A stretch of 64,000 nt of DNA from an uncultured Pirellula sp. (lineage in GTDB: Bacteria; Planctomycetota; Planctomycetia; Pirellulales; Pirellulaceae). A program made the translations under genes and the position numbers. Position 1 is the stretch's first letter. The number at the start of each line of letters is the position of its first letter. The notes under the pieces are model-generated. The model had not been told where the DNA came from. It worked only from the letters and a program-made list of their open reading frames with translations, and did not search any database. Shown here one piece after another: positions 26,816 through 35,102 of this stretch. The DNA lies in assembly GCA_903892355.1 (NCBI GenBank), contig CAITIE010000073.1, positions 1 through 64,000 of the forward strand. The letters run 5' to 3'.

Positions 26816-28033
26816 ATGGATGCACGAACATTGGGTTTGGCGTTGGCTCTATTCGCGACATTGGTTGCACCTGGATTTTCACAACAAGTCCTAGGCCGCC
26901 GGTTCGTAAGCGAGACCCCGAATTTTCGAATCTTCGCACAGTCCCCTGAACTCGCGACCGAGGTCGGCCAAATGGCCGAGGAGTACCGCCGTCATCTGGC
27001 GATGCATTGGCTTGGTCGAGAACTATCTCCGTGGATGGAAAAAGTCCCAGTGATGGTTCAGTCCTCACCGAATCTGCCTGCGAGCGGTGAAACGAAGTAC
27101 ACACTAGCAGCCGGTTCCATTCGCAATATTCAGATGTTCCTAAGCGGAACACGCGAACGCATATTGGACAGCGTTTTGCCGCATGAATTGACACATACCG
27201 TTTTAGCCACTCATTTCGCACCGAGTGGAAAGCCCGTACCGAGATGGGCCGACGAGGGAGCATGTACGACCGTTGAACATGCGAGTGAACGCAGCAAGCA
27301 CGATATGATGCTCGTGCGATTTCTGAGTGAACGTCGCTGCTTTCCGTTCAAGACTCTCTTCGCGCTGCGAGAATACCCAAGCGACATCATGCCGTTGTAC
27401 GCTCAAGGTTACAGCTTATGTGCGTTTCTTATCGCCCAAGGTGGCCCGCGGCAGTTTGTGCAATTCCTCGAGCGGGGAATGCAGGATGAGGATTGGGCCT
27501 CAGCGGTCGCCAATAATTACGGCTACCCGAAACTTGGAAAACTGCAACTCGCATGGAACGATTGGGTGAGTGACGGTGGAGGCAATGTGACCTCGTACAC
27601 CGCGGTTTCCTTGGGCTATACTTCATCCACGGCAACGCTCGCGTCAGCAACATTGAATACGAATAGATCGGTTGCATCGAATGACTCTGCGGCCTTGAAT
27701 ACAGTCGCTGCACCATTGATCGCGGTTGCACCTAGTCCATTCCCATCCAAAGAAGCCTCCCCGTTTATTCCTAGAAAGTCGGGTTATTACCAACAGCAGT
27801 TCCAGCTTTATGGATCGTCCACAGAAGGGACATCCATGGCGGCCGGCGATTCGAAGACATCGTCGATTCCTGCATTGGTTGCAGCATCCAACGGAGTTGA
27901 TAGATCGCTGGGATCTCAACTCACAAGCAATCCGGTAAATGCGCTACCAGCCCCATCCACCCCTGGCTCGATTCCAGTCCAAGTCGGGTTGCCAGCTCCG
28001 TTTCAAACGATCGGTGGAACTGTGATGCGATAA
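26816..28033 (+). CDS. Exported gluzincin-like metalloprotease
   Basis: The 405-residue product has a short signal peptide (about residues 5-21, ending PGFSQQ). The zinc motif HELTH is at 123-127, and a downstream glutamate Glu147 in PRWADEG gives HExxH-x19-E, the layout of peptidase-MA/DUF1570-like gluzincins. The catalytic domain ends near residue 255 (LAWNDWVSDGG). The remaining 150 residues are low-complexity Ser/Thr/Ala/Pro sequence, probably an unstructured tail or cell-surface linker. A clear terminator follows at 28073. Its substrate is unknown. The next gene encodes a secretin, but the terminator and a 390-base gap argue for separate transcription. Confidence 0.7.
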   Translation: MDARTLGLALALFATLVAPGFSQQVLGRRFVSETPNFRIFAQSPELATEVGQMAEEYRRHLAMHWLGRELSPWMEKVPVMVQSSPNLPASGETKYTLAAGSIRNIQMFLSGTRERILDSVLPHELTHTVLATHFAPSGKPVPRWADEGACTTVEHASERSKHDMMLVRFLSERRCFPFKTLFALREYPSDIMPLYAQGYSLCAFLIAQGGPRQFVQFLERGMQDEDWASAVANNYGYPKLGKLQLAWNDWVSDGGGNVTSYTAVSLGYTSSTATLASATLNTNRSVASNDSAALNTVAAPLIAVAPSPFPSKEASPFIPRKSGYYQQQFQLYGSSTEGTSMAAGDSKTSSIPALVAASNGVDRSLGSQLTSNPVNALPAPSTPGSIPVQVGLPAPFQTIGGTVMR

Positions 28034-28072
28034 CGGTCGCAGATTCAACGTCGCAGATGTCAAAACGTTTTC

Positions 28073-28101
28073 AAGGCCGGCGAGTATCGCTGGCCTTTTT
28101 T
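28073..28101 (+). terminator. Rho-independent terminator after the protease gene
   Basis: AAGGCC-G-GCGA (28073-28083) pairs with TCGC-T-GGCCTT (28087-28097) around a 3-base loop; the G and T positions form a G-U pair in RNA. A run of T to 28101 follows. It lies 40 bases past the stop codon. Confidence 0.85.
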
Positions 28102-28423
28102 GTTGGATCGACAACTTCAATCAGCACGACAGTGACTGCATCCCAATGAAAAAGAGACCATCTTGGGGATCTTGGAAATCTAGGGAACCGATCCGTCTTC
28201 TCCCATTTTGACATTTGGAAAAATTCTTTCCATCACCGCGAAAGTGGCCTTGACCGCATCCTTCGCGGCCGACTATTCCCAACTCCACGTATTCGGGAAA
28301 CCGCAATTTCGGGGGAGTCCCTGCCCAATGCATGAAGCGTTCGGCAGTCGATGGAGTCCGTTGCTGAGGTTTCTCGAGACGACGAGCGTTTAGTCATCAT
28401 CTGAGCGATAAAGGAGTGTCGCG
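28102..28423. other. Intergenic region upstream of the secretin
   Basis: About 320 bases without a supported gene. Short open frames on both strands have no convincing start signals. The only clear element is AAGGAG at 28411-28416, the ribosome binding site of the secretin, which decides its TTG start. Confidence 0.4.
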
Positions 28424-31400
28424 TTGAAATACCTAAATCCCTTAAGGACGTTTCGGCTAATGACCGCAGCCTGTGCGGTGACTGCGCCCGTCGTTGTGCC
28501 AGCAGGCCTCGTGGTAGCCGTTGCTAGCACCGCGGCGATTGCGCAGCAGCCTGCGAACGACAAAACCAATCCCCCGAGTACGTTGCCACCGTTGCCACCG
28601 AGTGCATTGCCTGCGGCGCCAGCAGCTACCGCAGGTGCACCGGCAGCAGCCGATACGACAAAGAGCCGAGCCGCAGCTGCGCTGTCACGAGCACCGGGGC
28701 TTTTGCCACCGGGCCCTGCCAGCGCGAGTGGAGCAGCAACACCTGCTCCTGCAACTCAGCCAGCGGTTGCTCCGAATCCAACACGCGATCAAGCAGCAAG
28801 CTTAGCAGCCGCTGCAAAGCTCGCGTTGCAAAAAGGCGATTTTGCAGCAGCCAAGTCGCTGGTGGATCAAGCCAACGCGCTCAAAGTACCAGACAACCAA
28901 TTCGGCCCGGGGCAACTCAAGCCTTGGGACGTTACCATGGACATCGAGAGAGCCATCCGGCTGCGTGGGAACACTGGTGTTACTACTGCTGCTGCAGTGA
29001 CTCCCGCGACAACCACCAATGGGACCAACGGAAACCTATCGGACCGGAACGCCGCCGTTCAGCCTGGGGTTTTCCAACCTGGTACCGACATGTCCAAAGT
29101 CGCACCAGCAAGCAGCAACTTGACTCTCGGTGCTGCCGCTCCGCAAGATTCGACCGCCAACGAGTGGTACGAAAAAGGACTTGAGGCAATGTCGCTGGGT
29201 GACCGCGACAACGCCCTTCAGTATTTCAGCAATGCATGGAAGAAGAAGGACGACCTCGATCCAGCGATTCGCGCGCAACTCAAGGACAAGCTGACTTACC
29301 TTCAATCGCGTTCGACGCCAGAACCTGTCTCTGCGATCCCCAACGAGAACCGCGAAGCTATCCAGAAGAAACAAAGGCTGTTCGCAGAGGTATCCGGCGA
29401 AATCGCCGATGCGGAGCGACTCGTCAACGAGAAGCCTTACGAATCACTCGACCGTCTGAAGGCGCTCCGTGCTCGCGTTTCCCAAGCGGACGTCGATGGT
29501 GCTTATCGCAAGCAAATGCTCGCGATGGTAGATCGCGTTGTTTCGAACGTCGAAGGATGGATGGAACAAAATCGCGCATCGATCGAACTCGATCAACGCA
29601 ACCGACAGATTGAAGATCGGATCAGTTTGGAAGCTGCAAATTCTGCCAAAGAAGATGCTCAGATCCAAACCTTGGTCGACGAGTATAACGAGTTGATGGA
29701 GAACGCCCGCTATGCGGAAGCGGAAATCATTGCTCGCAAGGTTGAAGAGATCAAACCGAACTCCGAAATCGCAGCGGTGATGCGAGGCCGTTCGGTCATC
29801 CAACGACGCGTTGAAGAGCAACGAGAAATCCAACAGATGAAAGAGGAGTCCCTCCTCAACATCTTCTCGGACACCGAGCGATCCTCAGCGACCTACCTTC
29901 GCGATAATCAGCCGATGCAATTCCCTCCTGTCAAGGAATGGACGGACCTTCGTCGAATTCGAGACAAGTACGGTGATGAGTCCCTCAAGCTGCCACCTTC
30001 GGAACGTCGTATCCTCGAGATGCTTGAGGAGCCGTTCTCGGCCAGCTTTGACAAACGTCCTCTTGCGGATGCTCTCAAGACGATCCAAGAGATGACTGGT
30101 TTGATCATCTTGGTCGATGAACCATCGATCGCCGAGGAAGGACTCCGCTCCGATCAACCAATCACTCTGGATTTGCGAGGAAACCAAATCAAGCTCAAGA
30201 ATGTTCTTAAAAACATCCTCGAGCCTCTGAACCTGACCTACGTCATCAAAGATGAAGTGGTCAAAATTCAGAGTCGTCGCTTCATGCAGCAACAAATGTA
30301 TAGCAAGCCCTACAGCGTGAAGGACTTGGTGATCCCTGTTCCAAACTTCGTGTCGGATTACAACACCGGCATGGCTGGAGCACTTCAAGCGGCTTACCAA
30401 GCACAAACCAATTATGTGGCTGTCAACCTGAACGAACAGGATGGGATGTCCCTGCGGAATAGCCGCTTGGCCAGCATCGATCCAAACTCCAATGTGCTCG
30501 CACAGTTCGCATCGTCCCAACCCATGGGTGGTGGTTCCATGTCACCTGGAATGGCTATGATGAATGGCGGTTCTAGCGTGATGCCGAACTCGAGCAACTC
30601 GCTCGGTGGTGCGTCGATGGCGAACTTCACCGAATTGATGCGTCTGATCGAGACAACGATCACGCCGGATCAATGGACCAATGCGGGGGGAACATCGACG
30701 ATGAACCCGTTCCGTCAAAACCTCAGCTTGATCGTGAACGCTCCTCAGGAAACCCACGAGCAAATCGCGGACTTGCTGAAGAGCCTGCGAGCCCTCCAGA
30801 ACCTTCAGGTGACCATCGAAGTCCGATTTATCCAATTGCAGGATACGTTCTTCGAGAAGATGGGTGTGGACTTCGATATGCAAATCGACGACCACGTCCG
30901 AACCTTACCGCGTGAAGACTCCGGTCCGAGCGTTGTCGTCGGTCTCAATGGGCCAACTGGAACCATCCCATCGCTCACCACCGACTTCGATATCCAGATC
31001 CGCAACGGTAGCTTCGGCGTAAACCCACCGTTTGGTAACCCAGACTTGGCCGCTGGAACTCAAGTCGGTCTCGCGATCCTTAGCGACTTGGAACTCTTCT
31101 TCTTCTTGCAGGCCGCCCAAGGCAACAGCCGACAAAACGTCCTCCAAGCTCCGAAGATCACCATGTTCGATGGACAAATGGGGACCATCAACGATCAAGC
31201 TTTCAGGCCGTTCGTTATCGGTTTTAATCCTGTCGTCGGAGACTTTGCTGTTGCACAGCAACCTGTCATTGTGGTTCTGAGCGAAGGCACCCAGATGAAC
31301 GTGCAGTCGGTTGTCTCTCAGGACAAGCGATTCGTACGACTGACTCTGATGCCACAGTTCACTCGCTTAGAAGCTACCGATCGTGAATTCACGTTCCAAG

Positions 31401-31771
31401 GGCGAAAGAGCACGAAGACAGGTACGAGTATCCTCGATGGTAACGGCAGGCCGACGGCAAGCCGAAACAATGAGGAAGAGTTCATCGAAGGCACCACCGT
31501 TCAGCAACCAACGCTCGGAACCACGTCGGTCAGCACGACCGTCAGCGTTCCAGACGGTGGAACGATCCTGATGGGTGGTATCAAACGACTCCGTGAAGGT
31601 CGAACCGAACGGGGCACACCGATGCTCTCGAAGATTCCGTACATCAACCGACTCTTCAAGAACAATGCGATCGGTCGCGAAACTAGCACGCTGATGTTTA
31701 CCGTAAGCCCGCGGATCATCATTCCGGCTGAGGAAGAAGAGCAACTGGGTGTCTCCAGCCCACGGCCGTAG
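28424..31771 (+). CDS. Secretin (type II/III secretion or pilus outer-membrane channel, GspD/PilQ-like)
   Basis: The 1115-residue product starts at TTG, with AAGGAG seven bases before it. An N-terminal signal (about residues 12-40, ending AIAQQ) is followed by an Ala/Pro-rich stretch and helical TPR-like segments (GLEAMSLGDRDNALQYFSNA). An STN/N0-like domain follows near residue 545 (ADALKTIQEMTGLIILVDEP). The secretin domain is C-terminal, with VTIEVRFIQLQDTFFEKMGV, VPDGGTILMGGI and IPYINRLFKNNAIGRETSTL. Secretins form outer-membrane gates. No other secretion or pilus gene lies in this window, so this is an orphan. A Met/Gly/Ser-rich insert lies between the two halves. A strong terminator follows. 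Confidence 0.88.
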   Translation: MKYLNPLRTFRLMTAACAVTAPVVVPAGLVVAVASTAAIAQQPANDKTNPPSTLPPLPPSALPAAPAATAGAPAAADTTKSRAAAALSRAPGLLPPGPASASGAATPAPATQPAVAPNPTRDQAASLAAAAKLALQKGDFAAAKSLVDQANALKVPDNQFGPGQLKPWDVTMDIERAIRLRGNTGVTTAAAVTPATTTNGTNGNLSDRNAAVQPGVFQPGTDMSKVAPASSNLTLGAAAPQDSTANEWYEKGLEAMSLGDRDNALQYFSNAWKKKDDLDPAIRAQLKDKLTYLQSRSTPEPVSAIPNENREAIQKKQRLFAEVSGEIADAERLVNEKPYESLDRLKALRARVSQADVDGAYRKQMLAMVDRVVSNVEGWMEQNRASIELDQRNRQIEDRISLEAANSAKEDAQIQTLVDEYNELMENARYAEAEIIARKVEEIKPNSEIAAVMRGRSVIQRRVEEQREIQQMKEESLLNIFSDTERSSATYLRDNQPMQFPPVKEWTDLRRIRDKYGDESLKLPPSERRILEMLEEPFSASFDKRPLADALKTIQEMTGLIILVDEPSIAEEGLRSDQPITLDLRGNQIKLKNVLKNILEPLNLTYVIKDEVVKIQSRRFMQQQMYSKPYSVKDLVIPVPNFVSDYNTGMAGALQAAYQAQTNYVAVNLNEQDGMSLRNSRLASIDPNSNVLAQFASSQPMGGGSMSPGMAMMNGGSSVMPNSSNSLGGASMANFTELMRLIETTITPDQWTNAGGTSTMNPFRQNLSLIVNAPQETHEQIADLLKSLRALQNLQVTIEVRFIQLQDTFFEKMGVDFDMQIDDHVRTLPREDSGPSVVVGLNGPTGTIPSLTTDFDIQIRNGSFGVNPPFGNPDLAAGTQVGLAILSDLELFFFLQAAQGNSRQNVLQAPKITMFDGQMGTINDQAFRPFVIGFNPVVGDFAVAQQPVIVVLSEGTQMNVQSVVSQDKRFVRLTLMPQFTRLEATDREFTFQGRKSTKTGTSILDGNGRPTASRNNEEEFIEGTTVQQPTLGTTSVSTTVSVPDGGTILMGGIKRLREGRTERGTPMLSKIPYINRLFKNNAIGRETSTLMFTVSPRIIIPAEEEEQLGVSSPRP

Positions 31772-31805
31772 TTGCCGACGTCTGGTATTCTGAAACGTGA
31801 AACTT

Positions 31806-31840
31806 AAGAGCCCCGGAATATATCCGGGGCTCTTTTTTTT
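31806..31840 (+). terminator. Strong rho-independent terminator after the secretin
   Basis: AAGAGCCCCGGA (31806-31817) pairs perfectly with TCCGGGGCTCTT (31823-31834) around ATATA, followed by a T run to 31840. It lies 35 bases past the stop codon. Confidence 0.95.
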
Positions 31841-32346
31841 CCAGGAGGCGATCAAGTCCACCAATCCACCGTTTCCCAACTGGCCCCTGGGAGAATAAAA
31901 ATTCAAAAAATTCGGGTTCCCCCCGAACCATTCCGTTTTTCCAGTCTCTTAATGCTCAATCGACGCTCATCGAATTTACGATGATCTGCGAGGGATCGGT
32001 TGTTTTCACCCATCGCGTAGGGTAGGATCCAGTGGCGGCCCCATACCGCTGTAGGACTTTCTCTAACAGCCTTTTGCGAAAACCGCCAAGCTTCGTTTTT
32101 TACTTGTTTCATCTCATGCTGCGCTAAGCGGTGCAGGGAGGATGCCATGCGTTTACTGAATTGTGCTCAACGATGTGCCAACGTTTTTGCTGCGATGCAA
32201 ATCCGCGCTGTCGTGACACTTATCAACGCGATGCATCTCCTCCGCCACCTTCTCGATGCGCACCCCAGTACGTCGAGCAAGCGAACGAGGAACAAATCGT
32301 CCTCGCGTTGCTCAAGTTCCCAAGAATGGAGCATAAGCACCACTGA
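31841..32346. other. Long gene-poor stretch before the sigma factor
   Basis: Between the secretin terminator and the sigma factor gene there are about 820 bases without a recognised gene. Open frames of 60-120 codons occur on both strands. Only one (32147-32425) has a good ribosome binding site. No RNA gene is recognised. Confidence 0.35.
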
Positions 32347-32425
32347 GGTTTTCTGGCCGAATACCAGAAAACCAGCTTATGCGACAGTCAATCGAGGCAA
32401 CTCGATTCGACAGCAAGGTCAGTAG
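32147..32425 (+). CDS. Possible small basic protein, uncertain
   Basis: A 92-codon frame begins MRLLNCAQRCANVFAAMQIR, with GGGAGG ending about five bases before its ATG. This is the only open frame in the gap before the sigma factor with a good start signal. The first 40 residues could form a hydrophobic or amphipathic helix. The remainder is Ser/Arg/Lys-rich and low in complexity. It resembles nothing I know, and the hairpin at 32347-32373 falls within it. It may well be spurious. Confidence 0.2.
   Translation: MRLLNCAQRCANVFAAMQIRAVVTLINAMHLLRHLLDAHPSTSSKRTRNKSSSRCSSSQEWSISTTEVFWPNTRKPAYATVNRGNSIRQQGQ
32347..32373. repeat. Perfect 10-bp inverted repeat
   Basis: GGTTTTCTGG (32347-32356) and CCAGAAAACC (32364-32373) are perfect complements around a 7-base loop. 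No T run follows on either strand, so it does not look like a terminator. It lies about 290 bases upstream of the sigma factor start and could be a protein-binding site or RNA stem. Confidence 0.5.
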
Positions 32426-32661
32426 ACCAGAAACCTTGGAACAGATGCCGTCAAACTCAATCGTTTGATTGCTCAAAACGTACTTCCCCAGCTTGATGCT
32501 CAGTTCAGGCCTACCCGTTTTTGTATTCGAAACGGGCAGAGACCACTCCAAACTGAGAATCCAGCACCTTTGGATCACCATCCAACAGACGCCACGTTGT
32601 TGTCTTCCATAGACAACGGCGAGGTATCTCACCATGGCAGGTCCCAAATGGAGCATGAGAT

Positions 32662-33249
32662 ATGTCCGCAGCAGCACTAAATGCCGATTCCGATCAGTAC
32701 CAATTGCACGATGTAATCCGGGCTGCCCAACAGGGTGACCGAACCGCCATGGATGAACTCTGCATACGGTTCGAACGCCAAGTCCTCGCCATCGCTTTCA
32801 AACGATTGGGAAATTGGGACGAAGCGCAGGAATTGAGCCAAGACGTTTTCGTCCAGGCCTTTCGGCGCCTTGATCAATTGCAGACGCCCGAAGCCTTTCC
32901 AGGCTGGATTCGCCAAATCGTCGTTCGAATGGCGATCAATCGGGCGACTCGGCGACGACGACTGGCCAACATCGATCAGGAAATCCTCGAAGCGACTGTT
33001 GTCAGTCACTCCGATCCTTCGATGGCCGCAATGACTGATGAGACAAAGCAGCAAGTCCATCAGGGGCTGAGAAGCTTGCGTGACCTCGATCGTCAAACCT
33101 TGGTCGCGTTCTACTTCGAGGAGCAATCCCTGCTAGAGATGAGCAAGAACTTTGATGCTCCTGTTGGAACCATCAAACGCCGATTGCACACCGCAAGAAA
33201 GCGACTTGCTCAAGCCTGTAGCGGGCTGGTTGGTCCGGATGCCATTTGA
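32662..33249 (+). CDS. ECF-family RNA polymerase sigma factor
   Basis: The 195-residue product has sigma region 2 (AIAFKRLGNWDEAQELSQDVFVQAFRRL) and region 4 (LVAFYFEEQSLLEMSKNFDA and GTIKRRLHTARKRLAQA), with the spacing and length of extracytoplasmic-function sigma factors. It should direct RNA polymerase to a specific promoter set. GGAG lies about nine bases before the ATG. No anti-sigma factor gene is adjacent: downstream is a convergent gene for an exported planctomycete protein. Its trigger and regulon cannot be told from this window. Confidence 0.92.
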   Translation: MSAAALNADSDQYQLHDVIRAAQQGDRTAMDELCIRFERQVLAIAFKRLGNWDEAQELSQDVFVQAFRRLDQLQTPEAFPGWIRQIVVRMAINRATRRRRLANIDQEILEATVVSHSDPSMAAMTDETKQQVHQGLRSLRDLDRQTLVAFYFEEQSLLEMSKNFDAPVGTIKRRLHTARKRLAQACSGLVGPDAI

Positions 33250-33261
33250 AATGCTGCAGCC

Positions 33262-34059
33262 CTAGGGTTGCAGCAGCAAAACCCCAGTCCCGGTGGATAA
33301 TGCTTGCAATCCGCAAGCCCCCGGGTCGTAGGGGGCTCGCTGACGAAGCGCAGGAGCGGTGCTACCTGGCCGATAATTTCCCGCGCTCGAAATCTCTTTG
33401 CAGGGTGGATGCAAGTAAGTTAGGTAAGGGGTGAAGAAAAGCCCCGAATAGAAGCGTCCGCCTGATAGCAGCGGTTGCAATGGTGGGCATCGCTCATGGC
33501 CGTGCTGCTCGAGCATGATGTCTTCGTAGTACGTTGGGAAATGGCAGTACACGGGAGCAACCCACTCCTTCGATGAGAGGAACCATCCTCCTTCGCGATC
33601 CGGCCCATAGGGCAATGGAATCGGGTCTGGCAATCGCCCCTCAATCGCGTCTTGTGGCGTAACCCCAGTGCCGATCCCTGAAAGGGATGTATTGGGCATC
33701 ACCAACGGTTTCACGCGAAGTGGCTCCAAATTCCGCACATTTTGGGAGGGCACCCCACTCGCATTCGGCTGCGCTGGGGCGGAGCTTTCCGCATTGGGAA
33801 CCTGTGCTGGGACAGGTGCAACGCCCCCAACCTCAGGTGTTGCGACTTCGGTAACAGGCGGTACAGCACCGCCCACCACCGGTTCCTGGTTCGAAGCGAA
33901 TCGATGCAAGCCACCTGGGCTCAAACCTTGTGCTGCTCGCACCACTCGCACGGGATCTTCCGCGTGCACTGCAGTCACTCCGAACTGCATCCCCACTGCG
34001 AGACCAGCAACCCAACGCGTTTTCATCGATTTTGCCATCCTAGCCAACCTGAGTGACAT
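33262..34059 (-). CDS. Planctomycete-specific exported protein
   Basis: The 265-residue product has a signal peptide (about residues 12-33, ending VHAED). A Pro/Val/Ala-rich linker follows up to about residue 130. The compact C-terminal domain contains VAPVYCHFPTYYEDIMLEQHGHERC and then FTPYLTYLHPPCKEISSAGNYRPGS; I write these from separate short blocks. I recognise this cysteine/aromatic-rich domain from families of hypothetical exported proteins in Rhodopirellula-like genomes. No function is known to me. It is convergent with the sigma factor gene, 12 bases apart. Its leader contains a stem-loop at 34091-34129. Confidence 0.65.
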   Translation of the reverse strand: MSLRLARMAKSMKTRWVAGLAVGMQFGVTAVHAEDPVRVVRAAQGLSPGGLHRFASNQEPVVGGAVPPVTEVATPEVGGVAPVPAQVPNAESSAPAQPNASGVPSQNVRNLEPLRVKPLVMPNTSLSGIGTGVTPQDAIEGRLPDPIPLPYGPDREGGWFLSSKEWVAPVYCHFPTYYEDIMLEQHGHERCPPLQPLLSGGRFYSGLFFTPYLTYLHPPCKEISSAGNYRPGSTAPALRQRAPYDPGACGLQALSTGTGVLLLQP

Positions 34060-34090
34060 CCTGCCACCTCGTTCATGTGTATCAAAAAGC

Positions 34091-34129
34091 CGGCCGTAGG
34101 GGTTGCCAATGCAAAAGCGTTGGCGGCCG
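34091..34129 (-). promoter_or_regulatory. Stem-loop in the leader of the exported-protein gene
   Basis: GCCAATGC (34105-34112) and GCGTTGGC (34117-34124) form a stem with one T-G pair around AAAA. CGGCCG occurs at 34091-34096 and again at 34124-34129 as a possible outer stem. It lies 30-70 bases upstream of the ATG at 34059, in the expected 5' untranslated region. A regulatory role is speculative. Confidence 0.35.
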
Positions 34130-34373
34130 ACTCTTTAGGGTTCTCGGCATAACCCGAACTATCCCATCAGAAGGTGCAATCGAAATGCCGCGGAAGCTAG
34201 CGAACGTCGTCGGGTAACTGCTCCAAACGTCAAGCTTTATCAGGTCGCAGCATCGCGTATCGTTTCAGAAAGTGAAGCCCATGTAGTTGCTGAAGCGAAG
34301 CCCTAGGCAAACCGAAAGCAGGAAAAGTGCGTCCGATAGCAGTGCCCGCACGAACGATTCGAGGATTGCTGTT

Positions 34374-34405
34374 AAATGAAAAAAGCGTAGTCAAGACTAC
34401 GCTTC
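34374..34405 (-). terminator. Rho-independent terminator of the GYF_2 gene
   Basis: AAGCGTAGT (34384-34392) and ACTACGCTT (34397-34405) form a 9-10 bp stem. Read on the minus strand, it is followed by TTTTTTCATTT. It lies 16 bases past the stop of the small minus-strand gene. Confidence 0.88.
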
Positions 34406-34421
34406 TTAAAAGAATGCACTC

Positions 34422-34652
34422 TCAAGCAGCTCCATTCGCCGTTGGGTGCGTTTTCTTCCAGTATTGGTATGCAGCACGAATATCCTTCAGATGCATCCAA
34501 TGCCCGTGAGTTTTTGTAGTGCTCGAAACCATTGTCTCGGGTGCTATCTCGCCTTTCTCGATCTTCTTCAAGAAGTCCGATTCAGCGATTGGCCCGACAG
34601 TTTTCGATGAACCCCAAAACCCCTTCTTCATAAAATACCAGTCAGCTGACAT
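34422..34652 (-). CDS. Small stand-alone GYF_2-like domain protein
   Basis: The 76-residue product reads WYFMKKG near the N-terminus, then GPIAESDFLKKIEKGEI, PETMVSS and GHWMHLKDI. This is the pattern of GYF_2 (DUF4339) domains, which usually appear at the end of larger membrane proteins and are thought to bind proline-rich or other peptides. Here it is the whole protein, with no membrane segment. An excellent AGGAGGAG ribosome binding site precedes the ATG at 34652, and a strong terminator follows, so this is a real and probably well-expressed single gene. Partner unknown. Confidence 0.75.
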   Translation of the reverse strand: MSADWYFMKKGFWGSSKTVGPIAESDFLKKIEKGEIAPETMVSSTTKTHGHWMHLKDIRAAYQYWKKTHPTANGAA

Positions 34653-35102
34653 GCGTCACTCCTCCTAGGCAAACAACAAAAAATACGATGATTGCAATTG
34701 GTTTTAGGAGTAACCGACTGTGGGCGTCTCGATTAACTAACACCTCACTATAGAAAAGGTTTCGGCATTCTTTCTAGTGCTAAAAAAGGATAATTCCAAG
34801 CGATTTCCCCGGAAGTTTGTCGCAGACCGATCCGCCCCCACTCTAGCGGGTGCCAACTTGGCTTCTTCTGAGCCCGCCTAACGGGCCACACAGATGGAAC
34901 TCTATGCGATTTGGATAGCATTTGCAGAGTGTCACCTGAAGTGGCTTGAATCGCTCAGTGCGGTCCGTAAGAATTGGTGGCAGTCGCCTGGAAACCAGTC
35001 AGCCAGCATTTTGCCAATTTTGTCGAAGTGACATATTGGCGAGGCGTCGTTTTCCACTCGAAATCCTTTCGATCTTCACGCCAACCGGAGACCATCGTTC
35101 TC
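34653..35102. other. Divergent intergenic region
   Basis: About 450 bases between the GYF_2 gene and the repeat-protein gene, without a supported gene. A small GC stem, GCCCG (34872-34876) and CGGGC (34882-34886), is the only structure noticed. Promoters for both flanking genes should lie here, but none is clearly readable. Confidence 0.35.

Noticed and set aside
29885-30520. 211-codon minus-strand frame
   Set aside because: Antisense shadow within the secretin gene.
31903-32148. 81-codon minus-strand frame after the secretin terminator
   Set aside because: No good start signal and no recognisable product.
32312-32677. 121-codon minus-strand frame overlapping the sigma factor start
   Set aside because: It overlaps the ECF sigma start region, lacks a ribosome binding site and looks like no known protein.
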